Shown: positions 19,349 through 27,990 of the stretch, piece by piece
Numbering within the stretch: the stretch's first letter is position 1
How the letters are laid out: every line of letters begins with the position of its first letter
NCBI GenBank assembly: GCA_964466745.1
Contig: CAYXOX010000010.1
Span: 1 to 45,381, forward strand
Source of the DNA: CAYXOX01 sp964466745
GTDB taxonomy: Bacteria; Pseudomonadota; Alphaproteobacteria; Rhodobacterales; Rhodobacteraceae
Direction of reading: 5' to 3'
Length of the DNA: 45,381 nt
The notes under the pieces: model-generated
Databases searched by the model: none
The model's input: only the letters and a program-made list of their open reading frames with translations
Told to the model about the DNA's origin: nothing
Translations under genes and position numbers: made by a program

Positions 19349-19980
19349 GCGACGGCCCGATACGGTTCCTGGTTCTCGATGACCATCCGATGATCGGCGA
19401 GGGATTGCGCCACGCTCTCGAACGTTTTCCCGATCTGAGCTGCGCGGGCGTCGCGACAAGTGCGGCGGGACTGGATGAGATGCTTCAAAAGACAGCAGCC
19501 GATGTGGTGCTGCTGGACATTCGCCTGAAGGATGAAGACGGGCTCGAAGTCTGCCGCGCCGCCGTCGGGCGCTACCCCGCGTTGCGCGTGCTCGTCGTTA
19601 CCAGCTTCGCCGACGCAAGTCTCGTCGATGCTGCCCTCGAAGCCGGGGCCACCGGGGTGGCGCTGAAATCGATCACGATGGACATGATCCCGGCTGCCGT
19701 CCGGCAGGTTGCGCGGGGCGAGATCTTCCTATCCTCGGAACTGGCGTCCGAGGCGCTTGGCCGTCGTGGCGGTTTCTTGCCCGAGAAACCTTCGATGCCG
19801 CGCACGATTACGCCGCGCGAGCGCGAGGTCGTCGAGCTGGTCGCCAAGGGCTTTACGAACAAGGAAATCGCCAGGCTGCTTTCGATCAGCGCGGATACCG
19901 TCAAGCAGCATGTGAGCCGCCTGCTCAAACGGCACGGGTTTCGGCGCCGCACCCAGCTTGTGGCCCTGCTCGGCCCGTAG
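19345..19980 (+). CDS. LuxR/NarL-family response regulator
   Basis: 211-residue DNA-binding response regulator. The receiver domain (about residues 5-120) has the acidic pair in LDDHPMIGEGL, phospho-acceptor Asp in VVLLDIRLKDEDG, the conserved Thr/Ser in VVTSFAD and the Lys in GVALKSI. The C-terminal HTH (about 148-205) reads TPREREVVELVAKGFTNKEI and ISADTVKQHVSRLLKRHG, typical of LuxR-type domains. It is translationally coupled to the kinase by an ATGA overlap. Its targets are unknown; the convergent Hyu-BMP operon and the BMP operon upstream are neighbours, but nothing in the sequence ties them to it. Confidence 0.92.
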   Translation: MSDGPIRFLVLDDHPMIGEGLRHALERFPDLSCAGVATSAAGLDEMLQKTAADVVLLDIRLKDEDGLEVCRAAVGRYPALRVLVVTSFADASLVDAALEAGATGVALKSITMDMIPAAVRQVARGEIFLSSELASEALGRRGGFLPEKPSMPRTITPREREVVELVAKGFTNKEIARLLSISADTVKQHVSRLLKRHGFRRRTQLVALLGP

Positions 19981-20017
19981 CAGGCGGCGGCCCTCGCGCA
20001 CCGGGCGGCACCCCTGT

Positions 20018-20950
20018 TCAGTGTCTGTCTTCTCGCAGGAAGGGCTCGCCGAGCGCTGCCGGCTGCGCAGACCGCCCCTTGTGCGCATAGTTGGCCCAGA
20101 CCATCACGCTCAGAGTGATCAGGTAGGGCATCGAGAGCATGAGATATTGCGGCACCTGTATGCCGATTGCGGCCACCCGCGGAACCAGTGCCTCGATGCC
20201 GCCGAATATCAGCGCGCCTGCAAAGGCCGGCCAAGGCTGCCAGCGTGCGAAGATCACGAGCGCGACCGCGATCCATCCCCGGCCGCTGGACAGATCGTCC
20301 ACCCAGAGCTTGGAGACGACGACGGCCAGGTAGCCGCCGGCGAGCCCGGCCAGCATGCCGCCGATCACGACCGCGCAGAGCCGGTAGAGGCCCACGGGGA
20401 TACCAACGGCAGCGGCCGCTTCGGGATTCTCGCCCACAGCGCTCAGCCTCAGCCCCACATGCGTCCGGGTCAGAACAAGGACAGCGACGAAGAAAACGAG
20501 GATCGCCGCGTAGACGATGGCATCCTGCGAAAAGAGCACCGGGCCGAGAATCGGGATACCCGATAGCGGACCGAGATCGAGATTCCCCATGCCCGAGAAG
20601 ACACGGTTGCTCCAGCCCTGCCTCGTGGCGATGTAGCTGGTCAGCCCCTGCGCCAGGAAGACGATGGTGAGCCCCGAGATCACCTGGTCTACCCTCAGGG
20701 TGATGACGAGAAACGCAAACAGCAGGGACAACGCCCCCGCGGCAAGTGCAGCCGCCGCTAGCGCGACCATGGGGTGCCCGGCGAAGGTCAGCATCGCACC
20801 GACCCCCGCGAGCGCACCGGCCAGAAGATACCCCTCGGCGCCGAGGTTGAGCACGCCCGCGCGCTCCGAGATGATCAGGCCGAGCGTTGCGAGCGCATAA
20901 GGCACCGCGAAACTCGGAACATTCGCCAGCCAGCTTACCAGGAAGTCCAT
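20018..20950 (-). CDS. BMP-type ABC transporter permease, second subunit (second system)
   Basis: 310-residue BPD_transp_2 membrane protein with about nine helices. It shows ISERAGVLNLGAEGYLLAGA and LSAVGENPEAAAAVGIPVG, the same signature positions as the corresponding permease of the first BMP operon, but the two are clearly different in sequence. It is the last gene of the hyuB-to-permease operon and follows the other permease with a 9-base gap. It is convergent with the response regulator, with only 37 bases between stop codons. Confidence 0.9.
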   Translation of the reverse strand: MDFLVSWLANVPSFAVPYALATLGLIISERAGVLNLGAEGYLLAGALAGVGAMLTFAGHPMVALAAAALAAGALSLLFAFLVITLRVDQVISGLTIVFLAQGLTSYIATRQGWSNRVFSGMGNLDLGPLSGIPILGPVLFSQDAIVYAAILVFFVAVLVLTRTHVGLRLSAVGENPEAAAAVGIPVGLYRLCAVVIGGMLAGLAGGYLAVVVSKLWVDDLSSGRGWIAVALVIFARWQPWPAFAGALIFGGIEALVPRVAAIGIQVPQYLMLSMPYLITLSVMVWANYAHKGRSAQPAALGEPFLREDRH

Positions 20951-20959
20951 TCCACGCTC

Positions 20960-22072
20960 CTAGGTGACGAGGCGGATCCGGTAGCGGATGAAGAACCCGC
21001 TTGCCGCAACGCAGATGACGATGATGGTCTGGATCACCTGAACCATCGAGAAGGGGATCCGGTAGAAGACCTGCAGGCTCTGTCCCGCAACCATCAGGAC
21101 GGCCACGAGCAGCGCGAAGAAGACGACGCCCAGCGGGTTGTTCCGCGCGAGAAAGGCGATCAGGATTCCGGAAAACAGGTAGCCGACGAAGAACGATTGC
21201 GTGAGCCGCGCATCGATCCCGGTGGTCACCGTGAAGCCCGCAAGGCCGGCCAGCATCCCCGATCCGAGCGCAGCGACAAGCATGAGCCGCGTCACGTTCA
21301 CCCCGGCCGCGCGGGCCATGTCGGGGTTCGCGTTCAGGGCGTTCAGGAGAAAGCCGAAACGGCTGAAGAAGGCCAGCCAGATGCCGCCCGCCACCAGGAG
21401 CACCGCGAGGAGCACCGAAGCGTTCAGATCGTACCAGCCGAGCCGTGCAAAGCGCTCGCTGTCGTCGTAGAGCCGCGAGTGCGGGAAAGAGGAGACCGGA
21501 TCCGTCCACGGCCCGTAGAGCAGGTGCAGAAGGAAGTTGAAGGCAACGTAGTTCAGCAGCAACGTGCTGATGATCTCGTTGACGTTGAGACGTGCCTTCA
21601 GCAGCGCGGGAAGCAGGATCCAGGCGGCGCCGCCCAGTGCTGCCGCGAGCCCCATGAGCGGAAGGCGAAGGGAAGGCGGACCAATGTCCAGCAGCGAAAC
21701 GAGTGTCGCGGCGATGGCGCCGGTGATCATCTGGCCTTCGAGGCCGATGTTCCAGAACCGCGCCTTGAATGCCAGCGAGGCCGCAAGGCCGACGATCACG
21801 AGCGGAGCGGCATAGACCAGCACCGAACTGAAGTTTCTCGGACGCGTGAAGATCGAGACGACGAACTCGGTCATGAGCGCGCCGGGTGCGACCCCCGCGG
21901 CGATCAGCATGATCGCGCCGATGGCGAGGCCCGCCAGAAGCCCGGCCGCCTGCAGAGCCACGCGCTGCGGCACTTCCATGTGCTCGCGCGCCTCCAGCGT
22001 GACGCGCGAAAAAAACCGCCGGCGGGCGGCCATGCGCCCTGCGCCCGTCTCGCTCCCGGTTGCCTCACGCAT
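20960..22072 (-). CDS. BMP-type ABC transporter permease, first subunit (second system)
   Basis: 370-residue BPD_transp_2 permease with about ten helices. Family blocks include AAPLVIVGLAASLAFKARFW followed by NIGLEGQMITGAIAA, then ARLNVNEIISTLLLNYVAFN and SFFVGYLFSGILIAFLARNN. The 30-odd residues before the first helix are basic and may lie in the cytoplasm; ATG 22072 overlaps the ATPase stop by eight bases, and later in-frame ATGs (MAARRRFF, MEVPQRVA) are possible starts. It is part of the uptake half of the Hyu operon. Confidence 0.9.
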   Translation of the reverse strand: MREATGSETGAGRMAARRRFFSRVTLEAREHMEVPQRVALQAAGLLAGLAIGAIMLIAAGVAPGALMTEFVVSIFTRPRNFSSVLVYAAPLVIVGLAASLAFKARFWNIGLEGQMITGAIAATLVSLLDIGPPSLRLPLMGLAAALGGAAWILLPALLKARLNVNEIISTLLLNYVAFNFLLHLLYGPWTDPVSSFPHSRLYDDSERFARLGWYDLNASVLLAVLLVAGGIWLAFFSRFGFLLNALNANPDMARAAGVNVTRLMLVAALGSGMLAGLAGFTVTTGIDARLTQSFFVGYLFSGILIAFLARNNPLGVVFFALLVAVLMVAGQSLQVFYRIPFSMVQVIQTIIVICVAASGFFIRYRIRLVT

Positions 22073-23630
22073 GTCCGACCATCGCGTTGCCGATCGCCTG
22101 CCGGTCCGCGTCGTCGAATTCCGCCACGATACGTCCGCGGCTGATCACGCCGATCCTGTCCGCAAGCATCAGGATCTCGTCGAGATCCTCCGAAATCACC
22201 ATGACCGCCGCCCCCCTGTCGCGCGCCGCGCGCAGGTGATCGTGAACCGCGGCCGCCGCGCGCAGATCGAGGCCCCGGCTGGGAGAGTGGGCGATCACAA
22301 CCTTCGGGTCGGCCGAGAACTCCCGCGCGATGACGAGTTTCTGCGCGTTGCCACCCGAAAGGAGCGCGGCCTTCTGCATCGGGCCACGCACGCCGGCCAC
22401 CTCGAACCGGGTGATCGCTGCCGTCATCTCCCTGCGCATCGCCGCGTTCGAGAGGCCCGCGCCCGAACCGAAGCGGCCCTTGAGAACACCGTTGATGGCG
22501 TAGTTGTCCACGATGGGGAGAGTTCCGGCCAACGCGTGCCGTTGCCGATCGGAGGGAATCCATCCAAAGCCCATGCGCCGCAGGCGCACCGGATCGGCCC
22601 CGGTGATGTCGCCCTCCTCCGCGAGAACGACCCTGCCGGATTCGACCGGGCGCAGCCCCATCAACGTCTCGACGAGTTCCTCCTGGCCGTTGCCGCCGAC
22701 GCCGGCGAGGCCGTAGATCTGGCCGCCTCGCAGAACGAAGGAGACCGCATCGAGCGCGGGCCGCCCGTCTTTCGCTGTGCTGCAGAGGCTCTCCACCGTC
22801 AGCCGCGCCGAGCCGACGCTGCGCGCCGCCTGCCTGCGCCGCGTGATCTGCGTGCCCACGATCATCCGAGTGAGTTCGTCCGCGTTCACCTCTCCGGGCA
22901 GCACCGTCCCCTGAACCCTGCCGGCGCGCATCACCGTCACCCTGTCGGTGTGATTGAAGACCTCCGAGAGCTTGTGCGTGACAAGCACGACGGAACGTCC
23001 GTCCGAGGCGAGGCGGCGCACCGCTTCGAAGAGCCGCTCGGCCTCCTCATCGGTCAGGACGGCCGTGGGCTCGTCGAGGATCACGGTGCGCGCGCCGGCG
23101 AGAAGCACGCGCAGGATCTCGATACGCTGGCGGTCGGCGACCGAAAGCGTGTCGATGCGCCTCTCCAGATCGACGGCAAACCCGATCTCTGCCGCAAGCG
23201 CCTGCGCCCGCGCGCGCATCGCTTCCATCGCCGCGCCGTAGCGCCCGCCCGGCATTGCAAGGAGCAGGTTCTGCAACCCGGTGAAGGGGCGCACCAGCTT
23301 GAAGTGCTGGTGCACCATTCCGATCCCCAGCGCCTTCGCGTCACTGGCGCCGTTGATGACAACCGGCCGCCCCTCGACCCGGACCGTGCCGCTGTCGGGA
23401 ACGTAGATCCCCGCGGCCACGTTCATCAGCGTGGATTTGCCGGCGCCGTTCTCGCCGAGCAACGCATGGATTTCGCCGGGCCGCAGCTCGAAATCGGCGT
23501 CTTCAAGCGCGGTGAACCCGGCGAAGGTCTTGGTGATCGCTTCCAGCTTCAGCATCGGGGCGGTGGCGGGAGAAACCTGCGTTCCTCCCGCCACGGTCGA
23601 TGAAGAAGCGGAGATCGCCGGAGGCGTCAT
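22065..23630 (-). CDS. BMP-type ABC transporter ATP-binding protein (double NBD, second system)
   Basis: 521-residue tandem ATPase. NBD1: LLGENGAGKSTLMNVAAGIY, signature LSVADRQRIEIL and Walker B TVILDEPTAVLT. NBD2: GLAGVGGNGQEELVETL (degenerate P-loop), LSGGNAQKLVIAREF and VIAHSPSRGLDLRA, followed by MVISEDLDEILMLADRIGVI. Start: ATG 23630, overlapping the binding-protein stop (ATGA); the first 30 residues (MTPPAISASSS...) are Ser/Thr/Ala-rich and precede the conserved domain at MLKLEAITKTF, so a later start is possible. It energises the importer encoded in the same operon. Confidence 0.9.
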   Translation of the reverse strand: MTPPAISASSSTVAGGTQVSPATAPMLKLEAITKTFAGFTALEDADFELRPGEIHALLGENGAGKSTLMNVAAGIYVPDSGTVRVEGRPVVINGASDAKALGIGMVHQHFKLVRPFTGLQNLLLAMPGGRYGAAMEAMRARAQALAAEIGFAVDLERRIDTLSVADRQRIEILRVLLAGARTVILDEPTAVLTDEEAERLFEAVRRLASDGRSVVLVTHKLSEVFNHTDRVTVMRAGRVQGTVLPGEVNADELTRMIVGTQITRRRQAARSVGSARLTVESLCSTAKDGRPALDAVSFVLRGGQIYGLAGVGGNGQEELVETLMGLRPVESGRVVLAEEGDITGADPVRLRRMGFGWIPSDRQRHALAGTLPIVDNYAINGVLKGRFGSGAGLSNAAMRREMTAAITRFEVAGVRGPMQKAALLSGGNAQKLVIAREFSADPKVVIAHSPSRGLDLRAAAAVHDHLRAARDRGAAVMVISEDLDEILMLADRIGVISRGRIVAEFDDADRQAIGNAMVGHA

Positions 23631-24697
23631 TGGCTGGTCACGCCCTCCAGGAACCACTCCATGCCCCAGAGAGCCCCGTCGGTGATGACCTCGCCGTCCG
23701 CGAGCACCTCGTTGCCCCGGTTGTCCACGAGCGGGCCGGTGAAGATCTGCTTGCCGGCGATGAGGGCGTCGCGTTCGGCAAAGATCATCTCGGCAACCTC
23801 TTCCGGCACGGCGTCGCCGCAGCATTCGATGTCCACGCCCTGCCCGATCGGCAGGAACGCCCCGCCGAGGTTCGTTTCCCAGTCTCCGGCGAAGAGGGCC
23901 TTGAGCTCCGGGCCGAGATACTGGTCCCACCGCCAGACGGAGGAACACTGGGTCGCGGGCGAGAATTCCGTCATGTCCCGGTGGTGGCCGGTCGCGAAGA
24001 CCCCGCGTTCCCCGGCGACGATCTGCGGGGTGGGCGTATCGACGTGCTGACCGATGACGTCGATCCCCTGGTCGATCAGCGCCATCGCGGCAGACCGCTC
24101 GGCGACGGGGTCGTTCCAGGATCCGGTGAAGACCACGTTCAGCGTCGCGTCCGGGTTCACCTGCCGCGCGCCCAGGAGGTAGCCGTTGATGGTCCAGTTC
24201 ACGAGCCCGATGGGATTCGCCGCGACGAAGCCGAGCTTGCCCGTATTGCTCGCCGCACCGGCGGCCATCCCGCACAGGTACTGGCTCTGGTAGGTGCGCG
24301 CGTAATAGGACTGCAGGTTCTCGGCATTGGTCGTTCCCGCCGGGTTCAGGAACGCGACATCGGGATGCTCTTTCGCCAGTTCCAGGAGGGGGTCGGAGTA
24401 CCCGAACGTCGAGCCGAGGATCACGTTGTAGCCGCGCTCGATGAAGAGGTTGACCACGGGCCGCAGGGCGGTGGCGTTGTCGGCCACGTTGTCGACCATG
24501 TCGATGGTGATGCCGAGTTCCGCCTCGAGGCGCACGCGCGCTTCATCGAGGGCCTGCGACCACCCGCCGTCGTTCGCGGGCGAGAAGATGATCATGGCGA
24601 CCTTGGGCTCCTCGGAAAGCGTGAACGCGTCCGAAGGGCCGGCCAGTGTGGTGGCGCAGGCGGCAAGGCCCGCGACGAAGGCAATCTTGATATCCAT
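23627..24697 (-). CDS. BMP-family ABC transporter substrate-binding protein (second system)
   Basis: 356-residue binding protein. The N-terminus MDIKIAFVAGLAACATT contains a lipobox-like LAAC with Cys at residue 14, so it may be a lipoprotein; a signal-peptidase-I site near GPSDAF is the alternative. The ligand-binding motif region reads FSPANDGGWSQALDEARVRL, and the hinge and C-terminal blocks GKLGFVAANPIGLVNWTING and LIDQGIDVIGQHVDTPTPQ fit Bmp/PnrA proteins. A strong Shine-Dalgarno (CAGGAGAAGG) precedes ATG 24697. It lies 78 bases after the M20 deacylase gene and overlaps the ATPase start. It probably delivers the substrate of the HyuAB and M20 enzymes encoded upstream in the same operon. 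Confidence 0.9.
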   Translation of the reverse strand: MDIKIAFVAGLAACATTLAGPSDAFTLSEEPKVAMIIFSPANDGGWSQALDEARVRLEAELGITIDMVDNVADNATALRPVVNLFIERGYNVILGSTFGYSDPLLELAKEHPDVAFLNPAGTTNAENLQSYYARTYQSQYLCGMAAGAASNTGKLGFVAANPIGLVNWTINGYLLGARQVNPDATLNVVFTGSWNDPVAERSAAMALIDQGIDVIGQHVDTPTPQIVAGERGVFATGHHRDMTEFSPATQCSSVWRWDQYLGPELKALFAGDWETNLGGAFLPIGQGVDIECCGDAVPEEVAEMIFAERDALIAGKQIFTGPLVDNRGNEVLADGEVITDGALWGMEWFLEGVTSQ

Positions 24698-24775
24698 TTT
24701 CCTTCTCCTGTTGGCTGTTTCTCTTTTGTGAAATTGCAGGATCCCGCCGGTCTACGTTTCGCCGGCCGGTATGGC

Positions 24776-25945
24776 TCATTGGCAGTAGCGTCCGATCAGC
24801 TCGGCGTAGAGGAGCGTGGCGGCTTCGATCCGGTCGACGGTGCAGAACTCATCGGTGCGATGGCACTGGGCGGGCTCGCCCGGGCCGATCACGGCACAGG
24901 GCACACCGCCCATTCCCGGAACCAGCGCCGAGGCGTCGGTGAAATAGGGCAGCCCGGCCGGCTGCGTTGCGGCTCCGCCCGCGCGCCGCTCGACAAGCTC
25001 CACGAGCGGCGAGAGCGCCGGCTCGTCGGGCGCGGTGGAAAAGCCCGGCAGGTCCGACACGATCTCTATGTCGGCGCCGGGGCCGACGACTTCGCGGACT
25101 TCCGCGAGAAGCCTCGCGTGATCCCGCGACGGGATGGTGCGGAAATCCACCGTGAAGCTTGCGGCATCGGGCACCGAGTTGATGTTTTGCCCGCCCGTGA
25201 CCGTGGTGATGCACGCCGTCGTGGAACCCAGCAGCGGGTGATGGTCGCGGCCGAAATCATAGGCGGCCATGCGCACGAGAATGGGCGAGAGCGCGTCGAT
25301 TGCGTTGACGCCCAGATCGGGCATCGCCGAATGCGCAGTCTCGCCGGACGTGGAGATCCGCACCCGGAGCGATCCCTTGTGGGCGATCACGAGGTCGTTC
25401 GATGTGGGCTCCGCCACCACGAGCAGCGCCGCCCTCGGCAGCGCGTTCTGCCGGGCGAGGAAGAGCGCGCCCTGGCACGCGGTCTCCTCGCCGGAGGTGA
25501 CGATCAGGCACAGCGCGCGGTCAAGCGGGCGGCCCTGGGCGAGCACGCCCAGCGTCGCGGTGACGAAGGCCGCGACGCCGGATTTCATGTCGCTGCTGCC
25601 TCGGCCGTAGAGCCTTCCGTCCTCGATGCGCGCCTCGAACGGCGGCACGCTCCACGGCGCCGCTCCTACCGGAACCACGTCGAGGTGCCCGGTAAAGCAC
25701 AACGGGTCGCGCCCGTCCCGGCCCGGCGCGGTAGCGACGATGGAGGGGCGGCCCTCGGCGAACGAATGGGTCTCGACCCGCATTCCCGCCGCCTCGAGAA
25801 GCTCGGCCACCCGGCCGACGCATGCCGCCTCGCCTCCCGGCGGGTTGACCGATTCAAAGCGGATCAGCTCACGGGCGAGCTCCACGGCTCGGGCCGCGAG
25901 CGCCTTGGAGTCGAGGGGTGTGTGCGCCTTGTCCATGGATCTCAC
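24776..25945 (-). CDS. M20-family ArgE/DapE-type deacylase
   Basis: 389-residue di-zinc metallohydrolase that cleaves an N-acyl (or carbamoyl-like) amino-acid amide bond. The expected metal and catalytic residues are all visible: TGHLDVVP (His and the following Asp), GRGSSDMKSG (bridging Asp), TSGEETACQG (catalytic and metal Glu), VAEPTSND (Glu) and the late AQCHRTDEF (His). The lid/dimer region around SGETAHSAMPDLGVNAID is normal. It starts at GTG 25945, overlapping the hyuA stop (GTGA); ATG 25936 (MDKAHT) is an alternative. Placed directly after hyuBA, it most likely acts on the product released by ring opening. The exact acyl group cannot be read from sequence. Confidence 0.87.
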   Translation of the reverse strand: MRSMDKAHTPLDSKALAARAVELARELIRFESVNPPGGEAACVGRVAELLEAAGMRVETHSFAEGRPSIVATAPGRDGRDPLCFTGHLDVVPVGAAPWSVPPFEARIEDGRLYGRGSSDMKSGVAAFVTATLGVLAQGRPLDRALCLIVTSGEETACQGALFLARQNALPRAALLVVAEPTSNDLVIAHKGSLRVRISTSGETAHSAMPDLGVNAIDALSPILVRMAAYDFGRDHHPLLGSTTACITTVTGGQNINSVPDAASFTVDFRTIPSRDHARLLAEVREVVGPGADIEIVSDLPGFSTAPDEPALSPLVELVERRAGGAATQPAGLPYFTDASALVPGMGGVPCAVIGPGEPAQCHRTDEFCTVDRIEAATLLYAELIGRYCQ

Positions 25946-27990
25946 GCCCCCTCGGTGATGCGCAGAAACCCCAGCGCATCGACGCGCAAGCGCTGCCCCG
26001 GCAAGACCATCGTCGTCGAGGTCGCCTCTTCGACGATGGCCGGCCCATCCGCCTCGAACCCGGGCGGAAGCAGATCGCGGTAGTAGATCGCCGTCCGGTG
26101 GCGCCCCTGTTCGCCGAAGCTGACCATGCGCTCGCCACGGGCCGCGGCCTCGGCTGAGCGCCCCTCCCGGCCGAGCTGCGCGATCTCGGGACGCGGCACG
26201 CTGGCCTGGGCCTTGAGGCGGTACGTCACGATTTCGACGTCCGTATCCGAGAGCCGGAAGGTGTAGGTCTGTTCGTGGGCATCGTGGAAATCGGCGAGAA
26301 GTTCGTCGATCGTCACGGCGCCTGCGTCCACCGCGATCGTCACCGCGTGTTCCTGCCCGAGGTAGCGAAGATCCATCGCAGTGCTGATCGCCAGGTCCGC
26401 GCCGGCCGTGTCGCCGCTTGCGGAGAAATAGGCGCGCGCCTCGGCTTCCAGCTCGGAGAACACCTCGGCAACCTCGGAAACCGGTGTCTCCCGAACGAGA
26501 GACAGGCGACTGCGCACGAAATCCTGGCGCGGCTCCGAAGCCAGCATGCCCCAGGCCGAGAAGAGCCCCGGGTAAAGCGGAACGATGACTTCCTTGACGC
26601 CCAGTTCCCTCCCCAGCTGGGCACCGTGCATGCCGCCGCCGCCACCCCCCAGGACCAGCGCGAACTCCCGCGGATCATGGCCGCGCTGGATGGACACCAG
26701 CTTGAGCGCGTTGATCATGTTGGCATCCACCAGCCGGATGATCGCCGTAGCCGCCTCTTCGACCGAACAGTCGAGCCCTCGGGCGATCGGCTCCATGGCC
26801 TGCTCCGCCAGCTTGCGATCGAGCGTGAACTGACCGATGGCGAACTCCTCGGGATTGATGACGCCGGTCAGCAGCTTGGCGTCGGTCACCGTCGGCTGGC
26901 GCCCGCCGAGCCCGTAGCAGGCGGGCCCCGGGTCGCTGCCCGCGCTGACAGGGCCGACGCGCAGAAGGCCCGCCGCGTCGAACCAGGCTATCGAGCCGCC
27001 GCCGGCGCCGATCTCGACGATATCCACGACCGGCGTGCGCACCGGGTAGCCGAAGTTCCGGCGCGTGCGTTCCAGCCGGTATTCGGTGGTGACCGAGGCC
27101 TCGTAGTCGCAGATGGTGGAGCACTTTGCCGTCGTCCCGCCGATATCGAGGTAGATGACGTTCGGCTCTTCGCAGACCCGGCTGACAAGCGCAGCCGCGT
27201 TCACGCCGGCCGCCGGACCGGATTCGATCAGCGTGATCGGATGCTCGCGCGCCCACTCGAAGGTGGCCGTCCCGCCGTTCGATTGCATGGCATAGAGCGG
27301 GCAATCGAAACCGGTCGCGCCGAGACGGTGCTCGAGACGTTCGAGGTAGCGGCGGATGATGGGCTGGACATAGGCGTTGAGCACCGCGGTATTGGTGCGC
27401 TCGTATTCCCGCCACTCCCGCGTGACGGTATAGGACGCTGTGATCGGAACCTCGGGCAGCAGCCCGGCAAGATACTCGGCGGCGGCCTTCTCGTGCGCTG
27501 GGTTGACGTAGCTGTGAAGGAACACGATCGCCACCGCCTCCACCGCCGCCGCGCGGCATCGCTCGGCGACAGCGTCCAGGTCGGCACGCTCGAGCTCGGT
27601 CAGCACCGAACCGTCGGGCCCGATCCTCTCGCGGACCTCCATGCGCAGGTACCGCGGAACGAAAGGAAGCTCCTTCTCGAACCGCAGATTGTAGAGATCG
27701 GGCCGGTTGCCGCGCGCGATCTCCAGCACGTCGCGGAAGCCGGCTGTCGTCACGAGTGCCGTCCTGACGCCCTTGCGTTCGGTGATCGCGTTGATCACCG
27801 TGGTGCCGCCGTGCACCAGGGAATGCACGGCCTCCCCGGTCAGCCCGGCCTGCGAAATGGCGTTGAAAAGGCCCTGGGAAAGCTCCGAAGGCGTCGTGAG
27901 CGATTTCGCAACCTGCAGTTCGCCCGTCGTCTCGTCGAAATAGACCAGATCGGTGAACGTGCCGCCGATATCCGTGCCGAGGCGCCCCAT
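25942..27990 (-). CDS. hyuA: Hydantoinase/oxoprolinase family protein, subunit A
   Basis: 682-residue subunit of the ATP-dependent hydantoinase/5-oxoprolinase/N-methylhydantoinase/acetophenone carboxylase superfamily, which uses ATP to activate and open cyclic amides or to carboxylate. Actin-like ATP-binding motifs are clear: GTDIGGTFTDLV at the N-terminus, LVHGGTTVINAITERKG, IYLDIGGTTAKCSTICD (near residue 290) and VSAGSDPGPACYG. GGGGGGMHGAQLGRELG follows at about 450. The length is typical for an unfused A subunit. The gene begins one base inside the hyuB stop (TGATG). The reaction cannot be fixed by sequence alone; the neighbours argue for lactam or hydantoin opening followed by deacylation. 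Confidence 0.9.
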   Translation of the reverse strand: MGRLGTDIGGTFTDLVYFDETTGELQVAKSLTTPSELSQGLFNAISQAGLTGEAVHSLVHGGTTVINAITERKGVRTALVTTAGFRDVLEIARGNRPDLYNLRFEKELPFVPRYLRMEVRERIGPDGSVLTELERADLDAVAERCRAAAVEAVAIVFLHSYVNPAHEKAAAEYLAGLLPEVPITASYTVTREWREYERTNTAVLNAYVQPIIRRYLERLEHRLGATGFDCPLYAMQSNGGTATFEWAREHPITLIESGPAAGVNAAALVSRVCEEPNVIYLDIGGTTAKCSTICDYEASVTTEYRLERTRRNFGYPVRTPVVDIVEIGAGGGSIAWFDAAGLLRVGPVSAGSDPGPACYGLGGRQPTVTDAKLLTGVINPEEFAIGQFTLDRKLAEQAMEPIARGLDCSVEEAATAIIRLVDANMINALKLVSIQRGHDPREFALVLGGGGGGMHGAQLGRELGVKEVIVPLYPGLFSAWGMLASEPRQDFVRSRLSLVRETPVSEVAEVFSELEAEARAYFSASGDTAGADLAISTAMDLRYLGQEHAVTIAVDAGAVTIDELLADFHDAHEQTYTFRLSDTDVEIVTYRLKAQASVPRPEIAQLGREGRSAEAAARGERMVSFGEQGRHRTAIYYRDLLPPGFEADGPAIVEEATSTTMVLPGQRLRVDALGFLRITEGA

